From: Acidobacteriota bacterium
GTDB lineage: Bacteria; Acidobacteriota; Blastocatellia; Pyrinomonadales; Pyrinomonadaceae
Assembly: GCA_018269075.1 (NCBI GenBank)
Contig: JAFDVJ010000012.1
Span: 8,105 to 52,493 of the forward strand
Direction: 5' to 3'
Length of the DNA: 44,389 bases
The position numbers and the translations under genes are program-made. The stretch's first letter is position 1, and each line of letters opens with the position of its first letter. The notes below the pieces were generated by a model, which was given only the letters and a program-made list of their open reading frames with translations, did not search any database and was not told the DNA's origin. Shown here piece after piece: positions 1-9,433 of the stretch.

Positions 1-1
1 G

Positions 2-37
2 TTCGCCGGCCCGCTCGTTTTCGGGCTTGATAAATAA
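2..37 (+). CDS. Possible C-terminal end of an upstream gene (partial)
   Basis: Frame 2 at the window edge reads eleven codons (FAGPLVFGLDK) ending in TAA at 35-37, with codon use like the neighbouring genes. It may be the tail of a gene that begins outside the window. Too little is present to name a product, and it could be chance. Confidence 0.25.
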   Translation, partial: FAGPLVFGLDK

Positions 38-219
38 TCCCGCCCCCCCGATCCCCGATCTCCGACCTCCGGCATAAGTAATTCTACACAAGCCAAATTA
101 CGGGTTTCTACGGATGACTTTTACACGCGGATACGGATACCCGGCCCTTTATTTTTCGATTATATTTTTCCTGTTCGATGAATAAATACGCTGAAAGCTT
201 CCGGTTTCGGCCGCTCGTT

Positions 220-567
220 ATGAGGATTCTGATCGTTGACGACAATTCGAATATGCGCGAAATGACGCGCTTTTTTCTCGACGACCTGGGCGCCGTGTTT
301 CGCGAGTGCGAAGACGGCGTCGAGGCGCTCGAGGCTTACCGGAGCTTTCGGCCCGACTGGGTTTTGATGGATTGGGAGATGGCGCGGATGGACGGCATCA
401 CGGCGACCCGCCGGATCGTTCGCGCGTTCCCGCAGGCGCGGATCGTGCTGTTCACGCAGTATGACGACGCGCAGCTCAAGGCGGCGGCCGGCGAAGCCGG
501 CGCGCTCGGTTACGTGTTGAAGGACGAATTGATTAATCTGCGGCGCATTTTAACGGCGTCGCGCTGA
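220..567 (+). CDS. Stand-alone response-regulator receiver domain protein
   Basis: A single CheY-like receiver domain of about 115 residues with no output domain. It shows the acidic pair in LIVDD, the phospho-acceptor Asp in VLMDWEM, the switch Thr in VLFTQYD and the conserved Lys in YVLKD. The frame is open from an ATG at 178, but the receiver fold begins directly at the ATG at 220, so I chose that start; the longer form would add 14 residues. The usual Pro after the phosphorylation site (DxxMPxMDG) is Ala (DWEMARMDG). It lies 21 bp before a large exported protein gene. Without an effector domain it may act as a phosphate shuttle or protein-interaction switch; partner kinase unknown. Confidence 0.85.
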   Translation: MRILIVDDNSNMREMTRFFLDDLGAVFRECEDGVEALEAYRSFRPDWVLMDWEMARMDGITATRRIVRAFPQARIVLFTQYDDAQLKAAAGEAGALGYVLKDELINLRRILTASR

Positions 568-588
568 AATTTGAGGCAGGAAAAAGAA

Positions 589-3500
589 ATGAAGAAGATG
601 AGAAATGAAAAGGCCGGCGAAAAAACGGCGATCCGGACGGCGGGATCGGGAAAAATGCGGCGGGCGGTCAGCGCTTTACTGATCGCGGCGATCCTCGGCG
701 GCGCGCTGGCCTTCGACCCGGAGATTTTCAGGGTCCGGGCGCAGTCGGGCTGCGGCGGGCCGGACGCGATCTTTCAGAACTGCGCGCTCGGCGGCGGCCA
801 GATCGAGACCGATCTGACGAATCAGGCGGTCGACGACGTGATCGAGATGTACCGGCTGCCGGGCGTCGACCGCGGCGTGATCCTCCAAAATATGCGCAGC
901 GAAGTCCGCGGGATGCTCTACGTCCGGCTGCTCGAACTGATCAAAAAACCGAACAAGACGGCGGCCGAGACGCAGGCCGTCGCCGCGTTCGCCGACCGCG
1001 TCAAACAACTGCGCGTCCGGGCGGCGACCGAGGCCCGCAACGAATATCAGCGCTGGCAGCAGAATGCCTGCGGCGACTACCAGCCGCCCGCGCCCTACAC
1101 CTACGAATCGCCGGGATGCACGTTTTACACGCTCGTGCTGAACGGCGCGCCGACCTCGCCGTCGTTCGAGGAGTTCGAGCAGTTCGGCGCGGCGATCGCC
1201 TATCAGGGGCTTTACACGCCCGAGGCCGAGGCGGTCACGCGGAAAACGTCGCTGACCGTCACGGCCGCGACTTCGGCCGCCGCCGCCGGGATCGGCGGCG
1301 GGATCGGCGCGGTCATCGGCTCGACCGTCACGTTCGGAACGCTGGAGGCCGTCTTCCCGGGCATCGCCTATGTTTTCAGCTCGAACTATGTGGTCAACGA
1401 GCTCGGTCTGATCCTCAGCAAAATACCGATTCCGGCGGCGACGCCCTCGGGCTCGGTCGGCGCGACTCTCGCCGGCGGGCCGGTCGCCGTGATCATCACC
1501 GCGATCTCGATCCTCGTGACGCAGACGATCAACGTCGTCAACCAGCGGCAGATCCCGGACAAGCTCGATCAGGCGGTCGTCGACGCCCAGAACCTGAACA
1601 TCGATCTGAACCAGATGGTCGCGACGGACGTCGGCAACAACGAGCTTTACGGGATCTTCATCTTCGAAACGCTGCCGGATTTCCCGCCGCCGGTCGCGCC
1701 CGCCGCCCAGCCGACCGACCGCCCGTTCCTGATCCGGCAGGACGGCGGCGGCGGAGAATACGAAGCCCAGTCGTTCGACGGCGATCTCGGCTGGCGCGAT
1801 CAATATACGACGCCGGTGCGGCTGAGCGGCAGCCTTTTCGCCTATTCCGAAGCCGCCGGCCAGCCCGAACGGCTGTCGATCCTCTTCAGATACCGGAGCT
1901 GGGACGGGGCCGATATGGCCGCTTACCGGATCGGCGGACAGTTTTTCGTGATGAACGCGAACGACCTCAACAGCGGCCGGCTGACGCCGTATCTTGAGCT
2001 GAAATCGCACGGCGTCAGGCTGACGGTTTCGATCAAGACCACAAATATGCAGCTGTTCGAGACCGAAACGGTCGCCGTCCGCTGCGGTCTCGCCGTGTCG
2101 CCCGATCCGGGCAGCGACCGGGTGATCGGCCGCGTCACGAACGCCGGCGAACCGGCTTCGAGCCTCGCCGTCGCCGTCGACGGCGGCGCGACCGCGACCG
2201 TCAACGGCATCACGGTCCGCAGTCTGCGGGTCAATGCCGACTACGAGGTGGTCGGCAACGTCCTCGCCACGAACGTGCCGGTGCCGACGACCGCGAATTT
2301 CACCCTGAGCGTCGAGAACGGCATCGGCCAGCAGCGCACCGTCCCGGTGACGATCAAAAAAACCTCGGTCCTCAACACGCTGCCGTCGCAGAACATTCTC
2401 GACGGCGAGCTCGGGACGCCCTTTTCGATCAAACTCGCGGAGGGCGTCGAGATCGGCTGCTCGAATTTCGATTTCTCGATCGACGGCGACATCCCGCCGG
2501 GACTCGGGCTGGAAACCGGGCTCGGCGGCGCGTTTCTGCGCGGAACGCCGACCTCCGGCGGCAAATTCATCTTCAGGGTGACGAAGCGCTACGCCAACGG
2601 CGAGAGCGTCAGCCAGACCTATTACCTGCTCGTCCGGACCAGTCTGGCGCGGATCGACGACAGCGTGCTGAGCTGGTGGCGCGCCGAGGACGGCGCGGCC
2701 GACCAATTCGGCCGCGCCGACGCAACGGTCGTCGGGAACGTCGGCTACGGCACCGGCAAGGTCAATCGCGGCTTCAACTTCGACGGCGGCAACAGCTACG
2801 TCAGGCTGCCCGACAACACCTTTTCGCCCGGCAACAGCTTCACCTTCGAGACGTGGTTCAAGACCGCCGGCAAAGGCGTCATTCTCGGCCGCCAGCAAAG
2901 CGCCGATCCGTACGGCAGCCTGAACGGCGCGGCGCCCGTCATCTACGTCGACCATCACGGCCGGCTCCGCGTCCAGATGTTCAAAGACCGGTACGACCGC
3001 TTCATCACGAGCCCGCAGCGCGTCGACGACAACCAGTATCATCACGTCGCCGTGACCTACGACTGGACGACCGAGATCCGCCGCGTCTATCTCGACGGCG
3101 CGGAAGTCGATTCGATCGTCGGCGGGCAGCTCGCGACGGCGTCGAAATACCAGTTCGGCGCGGGCTACGTCGCGGACGCCGCGAACGGCGGGACCAACGG
3201 CTGGCTCAACTTCGCGGGCGTCATCGACGAGCCGGCACTCTACGGCCGGGCGCTCGGTCAAACCGAGATCGCCGCGATCTTCAGGGCGGGAACGATCGGC
3301 AAGCTCCGGCTGAAAATTCGTCCGTATCCGCCGCAGGAGAGAAACGGCGGCGACGGCGGGCTTCTGATCGACGCGCAGGGCGGCTCGCCGCCGCTCAAAT
3401 TCAAGGTCACGCGGGGCTTTCCGGTGACGTTCGGGATCGTTCAGGACACAAGTAATTTTATGAGCCTGACCCCGGCCGATTACGATCTGACCGTGACCGA

Positions 3501-5379
3501 TTCGCTCGGCTTCGAATACACGACGCCCGTCACCGTCCCGAACGCGCCGCCGAACCTGACGGTCACGGCGACCGGCGAAGCGCCCCGCTGTTTCGGCGAG
3601 CAGAACGGCAGTCTGCGCGTGCTGATCAACGGCAACAACAGCATTCTCATCGGCGGTTCGCAGTTCTCGGTCTTCGGCGGCGCCAACTGGCAGGGCTCGA
3701 ACTATTTCGCGAACCTCGGCGGCGGCACCTACACGCCGGCCGTGTTCGACGTGCCCTCGAACTCGGTTCACACGGGCGAGCCGGTGACGCTCGCGCAGCC
3801 CGCGCCGTACGCGCTCAGTCCGGGCGGATTCCCGAACGCGCAGCAAAACGTGCCGTATTCGCAGACGTTTACGCTCTCGGGCAACAACGCGCCGTACACG
3901 CTGACCGCCGAGGGCAGCGACATCGGCACCAATTACGAGCTGCCGGCCGGTCTGTCGGCGAGCGTGACGCCCGATTCGATCACGATCGGCGGAACGCCGA
4001 CCGTCGCCGGGACGTTCCCGATCCGCTTCGTCTATTCCGACGGCCGCGGCTGTCCGGGCAGCCGGTCGATGAACCTGACGATCAACGCCGCCGGCAGCGT
4101 CTCGATCGCCGGCCGCGTGACCAACGGCGGACAGGGCCTGCCGAACGCGACCGTCACGCTGAGCGGCGGCGCGAACCGGACGACGACGACCGACGCCGCC
4201 GGCAATTACTCGTTCGCCGGCGTGCCGCAGTATCTCGACTACACGGCGACCGTCGCGCTGCCGGGCTACAGCTTCGCCGCGCCGAGCCTGACGTTCGGCG
4301 GCGTCGGCGCCAACATCGCCGACGCCGATTTCGCGACCGCCTTCCCGCATTACGAGGGCGACGTCGCGCCGCGCGCGACCGGCGACGGCAGCGTCGACGT
4401 CCGCGACTACGTCGCGCTGAGCCGGATCGTCGGCGGTCAGGACGGGCCGCCGGCGGCCGGCGGCGAATGGCAGCGCGCGTCGATCGCGCCGCGTTCGACG
4501 CTCGGCTCGGCGACGCTGCAGGGCGCCGATCTGACCCAGATGCTGCGCTACATCGTCCGCGAAAACCCGCTCACGCTCGTCGGCGGGCCGGCCAATCTCC
4601 CGGCCCCGATCGCCGCCGCGAAAACCGGCCGGCGGCTTCCGAACGACGCGCCGGTGCCGGCGAAGACCGCCGACAAGCCGCCTGTCGCCGAAGCGAACAA
4701 CCCGTTCGCCCCGGCGCTCGTGATCGCCCAGACGGTGACCGCCCAGAACAATCTGGCGAACGTCCCGATCTTTCTCAATTCGGACGGCGGCGTGACGGCC
4801 GCGCAGTTTACCGTCGCCTACGACAACGGCAAGCTGGCTCTCAACTCGATCAGCAGCCTCGATCCGAACAACCTCTTTGTGACGAACACGAATACGCCCG
4901 GCAAGGTCAACGTCGTCGCGCTCCGCAACGGCGGCGGGACGTTCCCGACCGGCGCGCCGCTGTTGCGGCTCAATTTCACCGTGCTCGCGAATGCGACCGG
5001 CAGCGCGCTGGTCGATTTCACCGACACGCCGGTGCCGCTGCTGGCGACCGACGCGGCGGCCGGCGCGGTGCCGCTGACCGGCGGCGCGGGCCGCGTGCTG
5101 ATCACCGTGCCGACGGCCGCCGGCGTGCCGATTTCCGGCCGCGTGCTCGCGGCGGACGGCCGCGCCGTCAGCCGCGCGACCGTCGTGCTCGCGCTGCCCG
5201 GCGGCGCCACGCGAACGGCGCGCAGCAATTCGTTCGGCTACTACCGCTTCGAGGACGTACCGGCCGGCGAGACCTGCGTGCTGACGGTCGAGCATAAAGA
5301 GTACCGCTTCGGCGCGCAGGTCGTGACGCTCGCCGACGCCGTCGAAAACCTCGATTTCACGGCCCTCGGCGAACCGTAA
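589..5379 (+). CDS. Large exported multidomain protein (LamG, Ig-like, dockerin-like, cohesin-like, CarboxypepD_reg C-terminus)
   Basis: About 1,596 residues. An in-frame TTG at 571 exists, but the ATG at 589 has a purine-rich Shine-Dalgarno (AGGAAAAAG) just upstream. A basic N-terminus and hydrophobic stretch (RRAVSALLIAAILGGALAF, about residues 25-45) form a signal peptide. Then follow an unrecognised region with two Gly/Ala-rich hydrophobic stretches (about 228-265 and 291-318), a putative Ig fold (about 594-680), a LamG/concanavalin-like domain (about 685-904), a second Ig-like domain (about 1074-1166), a CarboxypepD_reg-like domain (about 1171-1254), a dockerin-like segment with two Ca-loop-like motifs (about 1256-1328), a cohesin-like domain (about 1376-1507) and a C-terminal CarboxypepD_reg-like domain with NSFGYYRF (about 1512-1596). 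Likely secreted or surface bound, with carbohydrate or protein binding; exact role unknown. Confidence 0.85.
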   Translation: MKKMRNEKAGEKTAIRTAGSGKMRRAVSALLIAAILGGALAFDPEIFRVRAQSGCGGPDAIFQNCALGGGQIETDLTNQAVDDVIEMYRLPGVDRGVILQNMRSEVRGMLYVRLLELIKKPNKTAAETQAVAAFADRVKQLRVRAATEARNEYQRWQQNACGDYQPPAPYTYESPGCTFYTLVLNGAPTSPSFEEFEQFGAAIAYQGLYTPEAEAVTRKTSLTVTAATSAAAAGIGGGIGAVIGSTVTFGTLEAVFPGIAYVFSSNYVVNELGLILSKIPIPAATPSGSVGATLAGGPVAVIITAISILVTQTINVVNQRQIPDKLDQAVVDAQNLNIDLNQMVATDVGNNELYGIFIFETLPDFPPPVAPAAQPTDRPFLIRQDGGGGEYEAQSFDGDLGWRDQYTTPVRLSGSLFAYSEAAGQPERLSILFRYRSWDGADMAAYRIGGQFFVMNANDLNSGRLTPYLELKSHGVRLTVSIKTTNMQLFETETVAVRCGLAVSPDPGSDRVIGRVTNAGEPASSLAVAVDGGATATVNGITVRSLRVNADYEVVGNVLATNVPVPTTANFTLSVENGIGQQRTVPVTIKKTSVLNTLPSQNILDGELGTPFSIKLAEGVEIGCSNFDFSIDGDIPPGLGLETGLGGAFLRGTPTSGGKFIFRVTKRYANGESVSQTYYLLVRTSLARIDDSVLSWWRAEDGAADQFGRADATVVGNVGYGTGKVNRGFNFDGGNSYVRLPDNTFSPGNSFTFETWFKTAGKGVILGRQQSADPYGSLNGAAPVIYVDHHGRLRVQMFKDRYDRFITSPQRVDDNQYHHVAVTYDWTTEIRRVYLDGAEVDSIVGGQLATASKYQFGAGYVADAANGGTNGWLNFAGVIDEPALYGRALGQTEIAAIFRAGTIGKLRLKIRPYPPQERNGGDGGLLIDAQGGSPPLKFKVTRGFPVTFGIVQDTSNFMSLTPADYDLTVTDSLGFEYTTPVTVPNAPPNLTVTATGEAPRCFGEQNGSLRVLINGNNSILIGGSQFSVFGGANWQGSNYFANLGGGTYTPAVFDVPSNSVHTGEPVTLAQPAPYALSPGGFPNAQQNVPYSQTFTLSGNNAPYTLTAEGSDIGTNYELPAGLSASVTPDSITIGGTPTVAGTFPIRFVYSDGRGCPGSRSMNLTINAAGSVSIAGRVTNGGQGLPNATVTLSGGANRTTTTDAAGNYSFAGVPQYLDYTATVALPGYSFAAPSLTFGGVGANIADADFATAFPHYEGDVAPRATGDGSVDVRDYVALSRIVGGQDGPPAAGGEWQRASIAPRSTLGSATLQGADLTQMLRYIVRENPLTLVGGPANLPAPIAAAKTGRRLPNDAPVPAKTADKPPVAEANNPFAPALVIAQTVTAQNNLANVPIFLNSDGGVTAAQFTVAYDNGKLALNSISSLDPNNLFVTNTNTPGKVNVVALRNGGGTFPTGAPLLRLNFTVLANATGSALVDFTDTPVPLLATDAAAGAVPLTGGAGRVLITVPTAAGVPISGRVLAADGRAVSRATVVLALPGGATRTARSNSFGYYRFEDVPAGETCVLTVEHKEYRFGAQVVTLADAVENLDFTALGEP

Positions 5380-5391
5380 ACGGACGGAAAT

Positions 5392-5434
5392 CGAAAACCG
5401 GCCGGCGCTCTTGACGAGCGCCGGCCGGTTTTCG
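5392..5434. terminator. Bidirectional Rho-independent terminator
   Basis: A perfect 19-bp inverted repeat (5392-5410 and 5416-5434) with a 5-nt loop (TTGAC). Each arm has an A-run or T-run at its outer end, so it can terminate on both strands. It sits between the convergent exported protein gene (+) and the response-regulator gene (-). Confidence 0.85.
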
Positions 5435-5454
5435 GTCCGCGGCGGGTCCGGTTT

Positions 5455-6102
5455 TCAAAGCTCTTTTCTGTTCAGAACGGCGTATTTGACGAGCGCCAGC
5501 GAGCCGTGCAGCTCGAGCTTGCGGGCGATGTTGGCGCGGTGCGTTTCGACCGTCCGGTGGCTGATGAAAAGCTCGTCGGCGATCTCGCGCGAGGTCTTTT
5601 CGTCGGCGATCATCCGCAGGATGCGGCGCTCGGTCGGCGAAAGCAGGTCGAGACCGGTGCGCTCGCTCTTTCCGGACTGATTGAGGCGGTCGAACAGCAG
5701 CCCCGACAGCGACGAGCTGATGTAGGGCCGGCCGGCGGCGACCGATTTGATGCTGTTGACGATGTCGGCGACGGCGCTGTCCTTGAGGACGTAGCCTTTC
5801 GCGCCCAGATCGAGCGCCTTCTGGAACACTTCGTTTTCGCTGTGCATCGTCAGAAAAACGATCTCGACCCGGCTGTTTTCCCGGCGCAGGCGGCGGGCGA
5901 CGGCGAAACCGTCCATTTGCGGCATATCGATGTCGAGCACGGCGACGTCCGGCACGTGGGCCGCGATCAGCCGCAGCGCCTCTTCGCCGTTTTCCGCCTC
6001 GGCGACGATCGCCAGCTTTTCGTCCTTCTCGATCAGCTGCCGCAGCCCCTGACGGACGATCGGGTGATCGTCCGCCAGCACGATTTTAATTGTTTCGCTC
6101 AT
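5455..6102 (-). CDS. NarL/FixJ-family response regulator
   Basis: 215 residues. The N-terminal receiver domain (about 4-120) has the acidic pair (VLADD), phospho-acceptor Asp in VLDIDMPQMDG, a Thr in VFLTMHS and Lys in YVLKD. The C-terminal LuxR-type helix-turn-helix (about 145-210) reads LSPTERRILRMIADEKTSRE onward, including the typical SHRTVETHRANI recognition helix. The start codon lies inside the 3' end of the upstream histidine kinase gene (17-bp overlap), so translation is probably coupled and the two form a cognate pair. DNA targets are not visible. Confidence 0.95.
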   Translation of the reverse strand: MSETIKIVLADDHPIVRQGLRQLIEKDEKLAIVAEAENGEEALRLIAAHVPDVAVLDIDMPQMDGFAVARRLRRENSRVEIVFLTMHSENEVFQKALDLGAKGYVLKDSAVADIVNSIKSVAAGRPYISSSLSGLLFDRLNQSGKSERTGLDLLSPTERRILRMIADEKTSREIADELFISHRTVETHRANIARKLELHGSLALVKYAVLNRKEL

Positions 6103-9100
6103 TTTCGTTTTTTCTCGCCTCGTCGAAATTTATGTTGATGACGATCTTCGTGCCGGCCCCGGCGGCCGATTCGATGCGGTGGGCGCCCTTCAGCATCCGC
6201 ACCCTTTCCGTCAGGCCGAGCAGCCCGAAACCGCCGCCGCGGACGTCGCGATGCGGCGGCGGCGCGCCCGGGTCGAACCCTTTGCCGTTGTCTTCGATCG
6301 CGATCCGCAGGCGCTGCGTCCCGCGTTTGATCGAAACGACCGCCTTCGTCGCGGCCGAATGTCTGACGATGTTGTTGAGGCATTCCTGGACGATCCGGTA
6401 AATGCTCATCTCGGACTCGTTCGGGAAAAGCTCGTCGACGTCGTCGACGTCCGTTTCGATTTCCAGCCCGTGGGTTTCGGAAACCTTGTTGATCAGCGAT
6501 TTGACGGCCTGCGTCAGACCGAGCCGGTCGAGCAGGTACGGCCGCAGATTGTAGGAAATCTCGCGCACCTCGCCGATCGTCTGGGCGGTCTGTTCGGTGA
6601 TGATCTCGAACTGCCCGCGGGCCGTTTCGTCCTCGACTTTCTGGGTCGCGAAAACCGCGCGGTTCTTGATCATCGCGAGGCTCTGCCCGATCGAATCGTG
6701 CAGCTCGGCGGCGATCCGCCGGCGCTCGGTCTCGTGGGCGTTGATCAGATGGCGCGAAAATTCCTCCTGCATCCGCTGGGCTTTTTTGAGCCGGCCGACG
6801 CGGAGCCGGTAAGCGCCGTAAACCAGCGCCAGCACGACGGCGGCCGCCGCCGCGATAAACGTCCGGGTGCGGTAAAACGGCGGATTGACCCGGACCCGGA
6901 TGCTCGCGCCGGTCTCGTTCCAGACGTTGTCGCTGTTCGCGGCGATCACCCGGAACGTGTAGTCGCCGGGCGGCAGATACGAGAAAAAAGCCGTCCGCCG
7001 GAGCCCGGCTTCGGTCCAGTTTTCGTCGAGCCCTTCGAGCCGGTAGCGAAAGCGGATCTGTTCCGGCTTGATAAAGCTCAGCCCCGTGTAGGAAATTTCG
7101 AACGCGTTCTGTCCCGGCTCGATGACGATGCCCGGGCTCAGATCGGCCGGCGCTTTGTTTTCGATCAGCACCTGTTCGAGCGCGACCGGCGGCGGCAGCG
7201 GATTGAACGTCACCTTTTCGGGATCGACGATCGCGACGCCGTCCTGCGTCGGAAACCAGAGCTTGCCGTCGCGGGTGCGAATGCCCGCCGGACTGCCGCC
7301 GCCGTTGCACTCGTTATTGAGCATTCCGTCGGATTTGCCGAAGGCCGCCGAGTTGACGGCCGGCGTTTTCCCGTCGGCGAAATCGTTCAGCTGATCGCGG
7401 CCGACGCGGTAAATGCCCTGATTGCTGGTGATCCAGAAATGCCCCGTCCCGTCGGGCAGGATCTCGAAGACGCCGTTGCTGTAAAGCCCGTTTTCCTGTT
7501 TGATGACCGCGAACCGGCCGTCGCGGAACCGCGTCAGGCCGCTGTCGTAGGTGCCGATCCAGAGCGTGCCGTCCTCGTCCTCGTAAAGCGCGCGGATCTG
7601 TTTGCCGCCCAGCCCGTCTTTTTCGGTGTAGGCCGTGATCCTGCCGTCCGCGAGATGCGCCAGCCCCTCGGCGGTCCCGATCCAGAAGCTGCCGTCGCGG
7701 GCTTCGAGGATCTTGCGGGCGGCGCGGGCCGGCAGGCCGTCCTGTTCGGTGAGGATTTCGGTTTTCTGATTTTCATAGCGGATGAGCCCGTTGGTGGTGC
7801 CGAACCAGAGCGCGCCGCGCCGGTCGCGGTGGATGTCGTAGGTGTCGAAATACGTCTTCCAGACGTCGTTGCTGAAGGCGTGAAAGCGGCCGTTTTCCAG
7901 ATACATCAGGCCGTTTAACGAACCGATCCACAGCTTTCCGTCGCGGCCGCGACAGAGCGCGTTGACATAGGCGTGGCGCAGGCCGTCGGCCGGGCCGTAA
8001 TTGGCGATCTTCCCGTTTTCGTAGCGGGCGAGCCCGCGGCTCGAACCGATCCAGACCGCGCCGGATTCGTCCTCGAACACCGAATAGACGTTTTTTTCGC
8101 GGAGACCGGCGGCGACCGAAAGCGGTGTGACGATCCGGTTCGTGAGCCGCGTGAACCCGTTGTCGTCGGTCGCGATCCAGAGCGTGCCCTCGCGGTCGAC
8201 CAGCAGATCGCGGACGTGGTCGCTCGAAAAGCCGCCGGCCCGGTCGAAACATTCGGGCTCGCCGCCGACGATCCGGCAGACGCCGTGTCTTTCCGTGCCG
8301 AACCAGATCGTTCCCCCGGCATCCTGGATGAACACCCTGACGATGTCGCTCTGTAATTTCGTCCCATCTATTATTTCGAACCGCCCGTCGACGAATTTAT
8401 AGAAGACGTTCCACCACGCGAAGATCCAGAGCGCGCCGTCGCGATCCTCCAGCATCCGGATGACATATTCGTTTTTGTGGAAGGAATTTCCGCTTTTCGA
8501 GAGATCGACCGGCAGCCGGTAAACGTCCGTCCGCCCGTCTTTTTTTCGGGTCAGGGTCGTCGCGTCCATTTCCCAGAAATCGCCCCGGGGCGAGAAATAA
8601 AGCTGGACGTTTCTCATATCGCGGGTTTCGTAGCCTTCGACCGGCGCGAACCGCTCGCCGGTAAAGCGGACGAGCCCGGCGTTCGAGAAGGCGTAGATCG
8701 CGCCGTCCGGGGCCCGGTCGATCCGAAACACGGTTTCGGAGGGCAGCCCGTCGGCGGTCGATAGGGCCTGAAAAACGCCTTTTCGAAATCTGAGCACCTC
8801 GCCCATCTCGGTCAGCATCCAGAGCGAACCGTCCTCGTCGACGACCAGATTCTGCAGCCGGTTGCTCGGCAGCGTCGGCGTATTGCCCTTATTGAAAACC
8901 GTAAAGCGCACGCCGTCGAAACGCGCCAGCCCGTCGAGCGTCGTCAGCCAGATATAGCCGTCGCGCGTCTGTCTGATCGAGGTCACGGAATTTTGCGGCA
9001 GCCCGTTGTCGGTCGTCCAGCTGTCGAAGCGAAAATTGTTCTGCGCGAAACCGCCGCCGCAAAACGCCGCCGTCACCGTCAGAAGACCGCCGATCCGGCC

Positions 9101-9127
9101 CAATAATTTGCAAAAAGCATTCAGCAT
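6086..9127 (-). CDS. Sensor histidine kinase with reg_prop beta-propeller and Y_Y_Y domain
   Basis: 1,013 residues. A signal peptide or first membrane segment is followed by a periplasmic two-component-regulator propeller of repeated units such as DGTLWIGTYDSGL and DGKLWIGSLNGL (about 30-660), then a Y_Y_Y domain (about 675-745; PGDYTFRV), a membrane helix (about 760-785), a HisKA_3 dimerisation region with the phospho-acceptor His in AAELHDSIGQS (about residue 807), and HATPase_c with N-box (QECLNNIVRHS) and G-boxes (EDNGKGFDP, GGGFGLLGL; about 905-1005). This is the one-polypeptide architecture resembling BT-type hybrid sensors, but without a fused receiver; the receiver/HTH partner is the overlapping downstream gene. 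Ligand unknown; in Bacteroidetes such propellers sense oligosaccharides. Confidence 0.95.
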   Translation of the reverse strand: MLNAFCKLLGRIGGLLTVTAAFCGGGFAQNNFRFDSWTTDNGLPQNSVTSIRQTRDGYIWLTTLDGLARFDGVRFTVFNKGNTPTLPSNRLQNLVVDEDGSLWMLTEMGEVLRFRKGVFQALSTADGLPSETVFRIDRAPDGAIYAFSNAGLVRFTGERFAPVEGYETRDMRNVQLYFSPRGDFWEMDATTLTRKKDGRTDVYRLPVDLSKSGNSFHKNEYVIRMLEDRDGALWIFAWWNVFYKFVDGRFEIIDGTKLQSDIVRVFIQDAGGTIWFGTERHGVCRIVGGEPECFDRAGGFSSDHVRDLLVDREGTLWIATDDNGFTRLTNRIVTPLSVAAGLREKNVYSVFEDESGAVWIGSSRGLARYENGKIANYGPADGLRHAYVNALCRGRDGKLWIGSLNGLMYLENGRFHAFSNDVWKTYFDTYDIHRDRRGALWFGTTNGLIRYENQKTEILTEQDGLPARAARKILEARDGSFWIGTAEGLAHLADGRITAYTEKDGLGGKQIRALYEDEDGTLWIGTYDSGLTRFRDGRFAVIKQENGLYSNGVFEILPDGTGHFWITSNQGIYRVGRDQLNDFADGKTPAVNSAAFGKSDGMLNNECNGGGSPAGIRTRDGKLWFPTQDGVAIVDPEKVTFNPLPPPVALEQVLIENKAPADLSPGIVIEPGQNAFEISYTGLSFIKPEQIRFRYRLEGLDENWTEAGLRRTAFFSYLPPGDYTFRVIAANSDNVWNETGASIRVRVNPPFYRTRTFIAAAAAVVLALVYGAYRLRVGRLKKAQRMQEEFSRHLINAHETERRRIAAELHDSIGQSLAMIKNRAVFATQKVEDETARGQFEIITEQTAQTIGEVREISYNLRPYLLDRLGLTQAVKSLINKVSETHGLEIETDVDDVDELFPNESEMSIYRIVQECLNNIVRHSAATKAVVSIKRGTQRLRIAIEDNGKGFDPGAPPPHRDVRGGGFGLLGLTERVRMLKGAHRIESAAGAGTKIVININFDEARKNENERNN

Positions 9128-9171
9128 CCAATACCGGCAGAATTTCGAATTCGAAAATAAACGTTACTAGC

Positions 9172-9198
9172 TTTATAGCAAAACGGCCGGAAAATCAA
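9172..9198 (-). promoter_or_regulatory. Candidate promoter of the kinase/regulator operon
   Basis: Reading the minus strand there is TTGATT at 9198-9193, a 15-nt spacer, and TATAAA at 9177-9172 preceded by TGC, an extended -10 arrangement. Initiation would fall near 9165, giving a leader of about 40 nt before the ATG at 9127. The prediction is from consensus only. Confidence 0.5.
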
Positions 9199-9433
9199 CC
9201 GGCGGGACTATTATGCAGGACTTCGAAAAGATCAGGATTTTCGCGAATTTAGGCGGACTAAGGAAAAGCGGGCCCGGCCGAAAATCCGGCCGAAACCCGC
9301 CGCCCCCGGTTCGACCGTCCGGTTCCGCTTCCGGCTCCGTTCCGATCGATTTTCTCAAATCGCGGCGGTTGTCATAAAGCCGTTCCCGGCGGTGTTTTAG
9401 ATTTGAACACTGAAAATTTACCGGGAGGAATTT

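Noticed and set aside
676..5295. A 1,539-codon open frame on the minus strand opposite the large exported protein gene
   Set aside because: Highly Arg/Ala/Asp-rich with no domain. It is a mirror frame caused by high third-position GC in the real plus-strand gene, which has signal peptide and recognisable domains.
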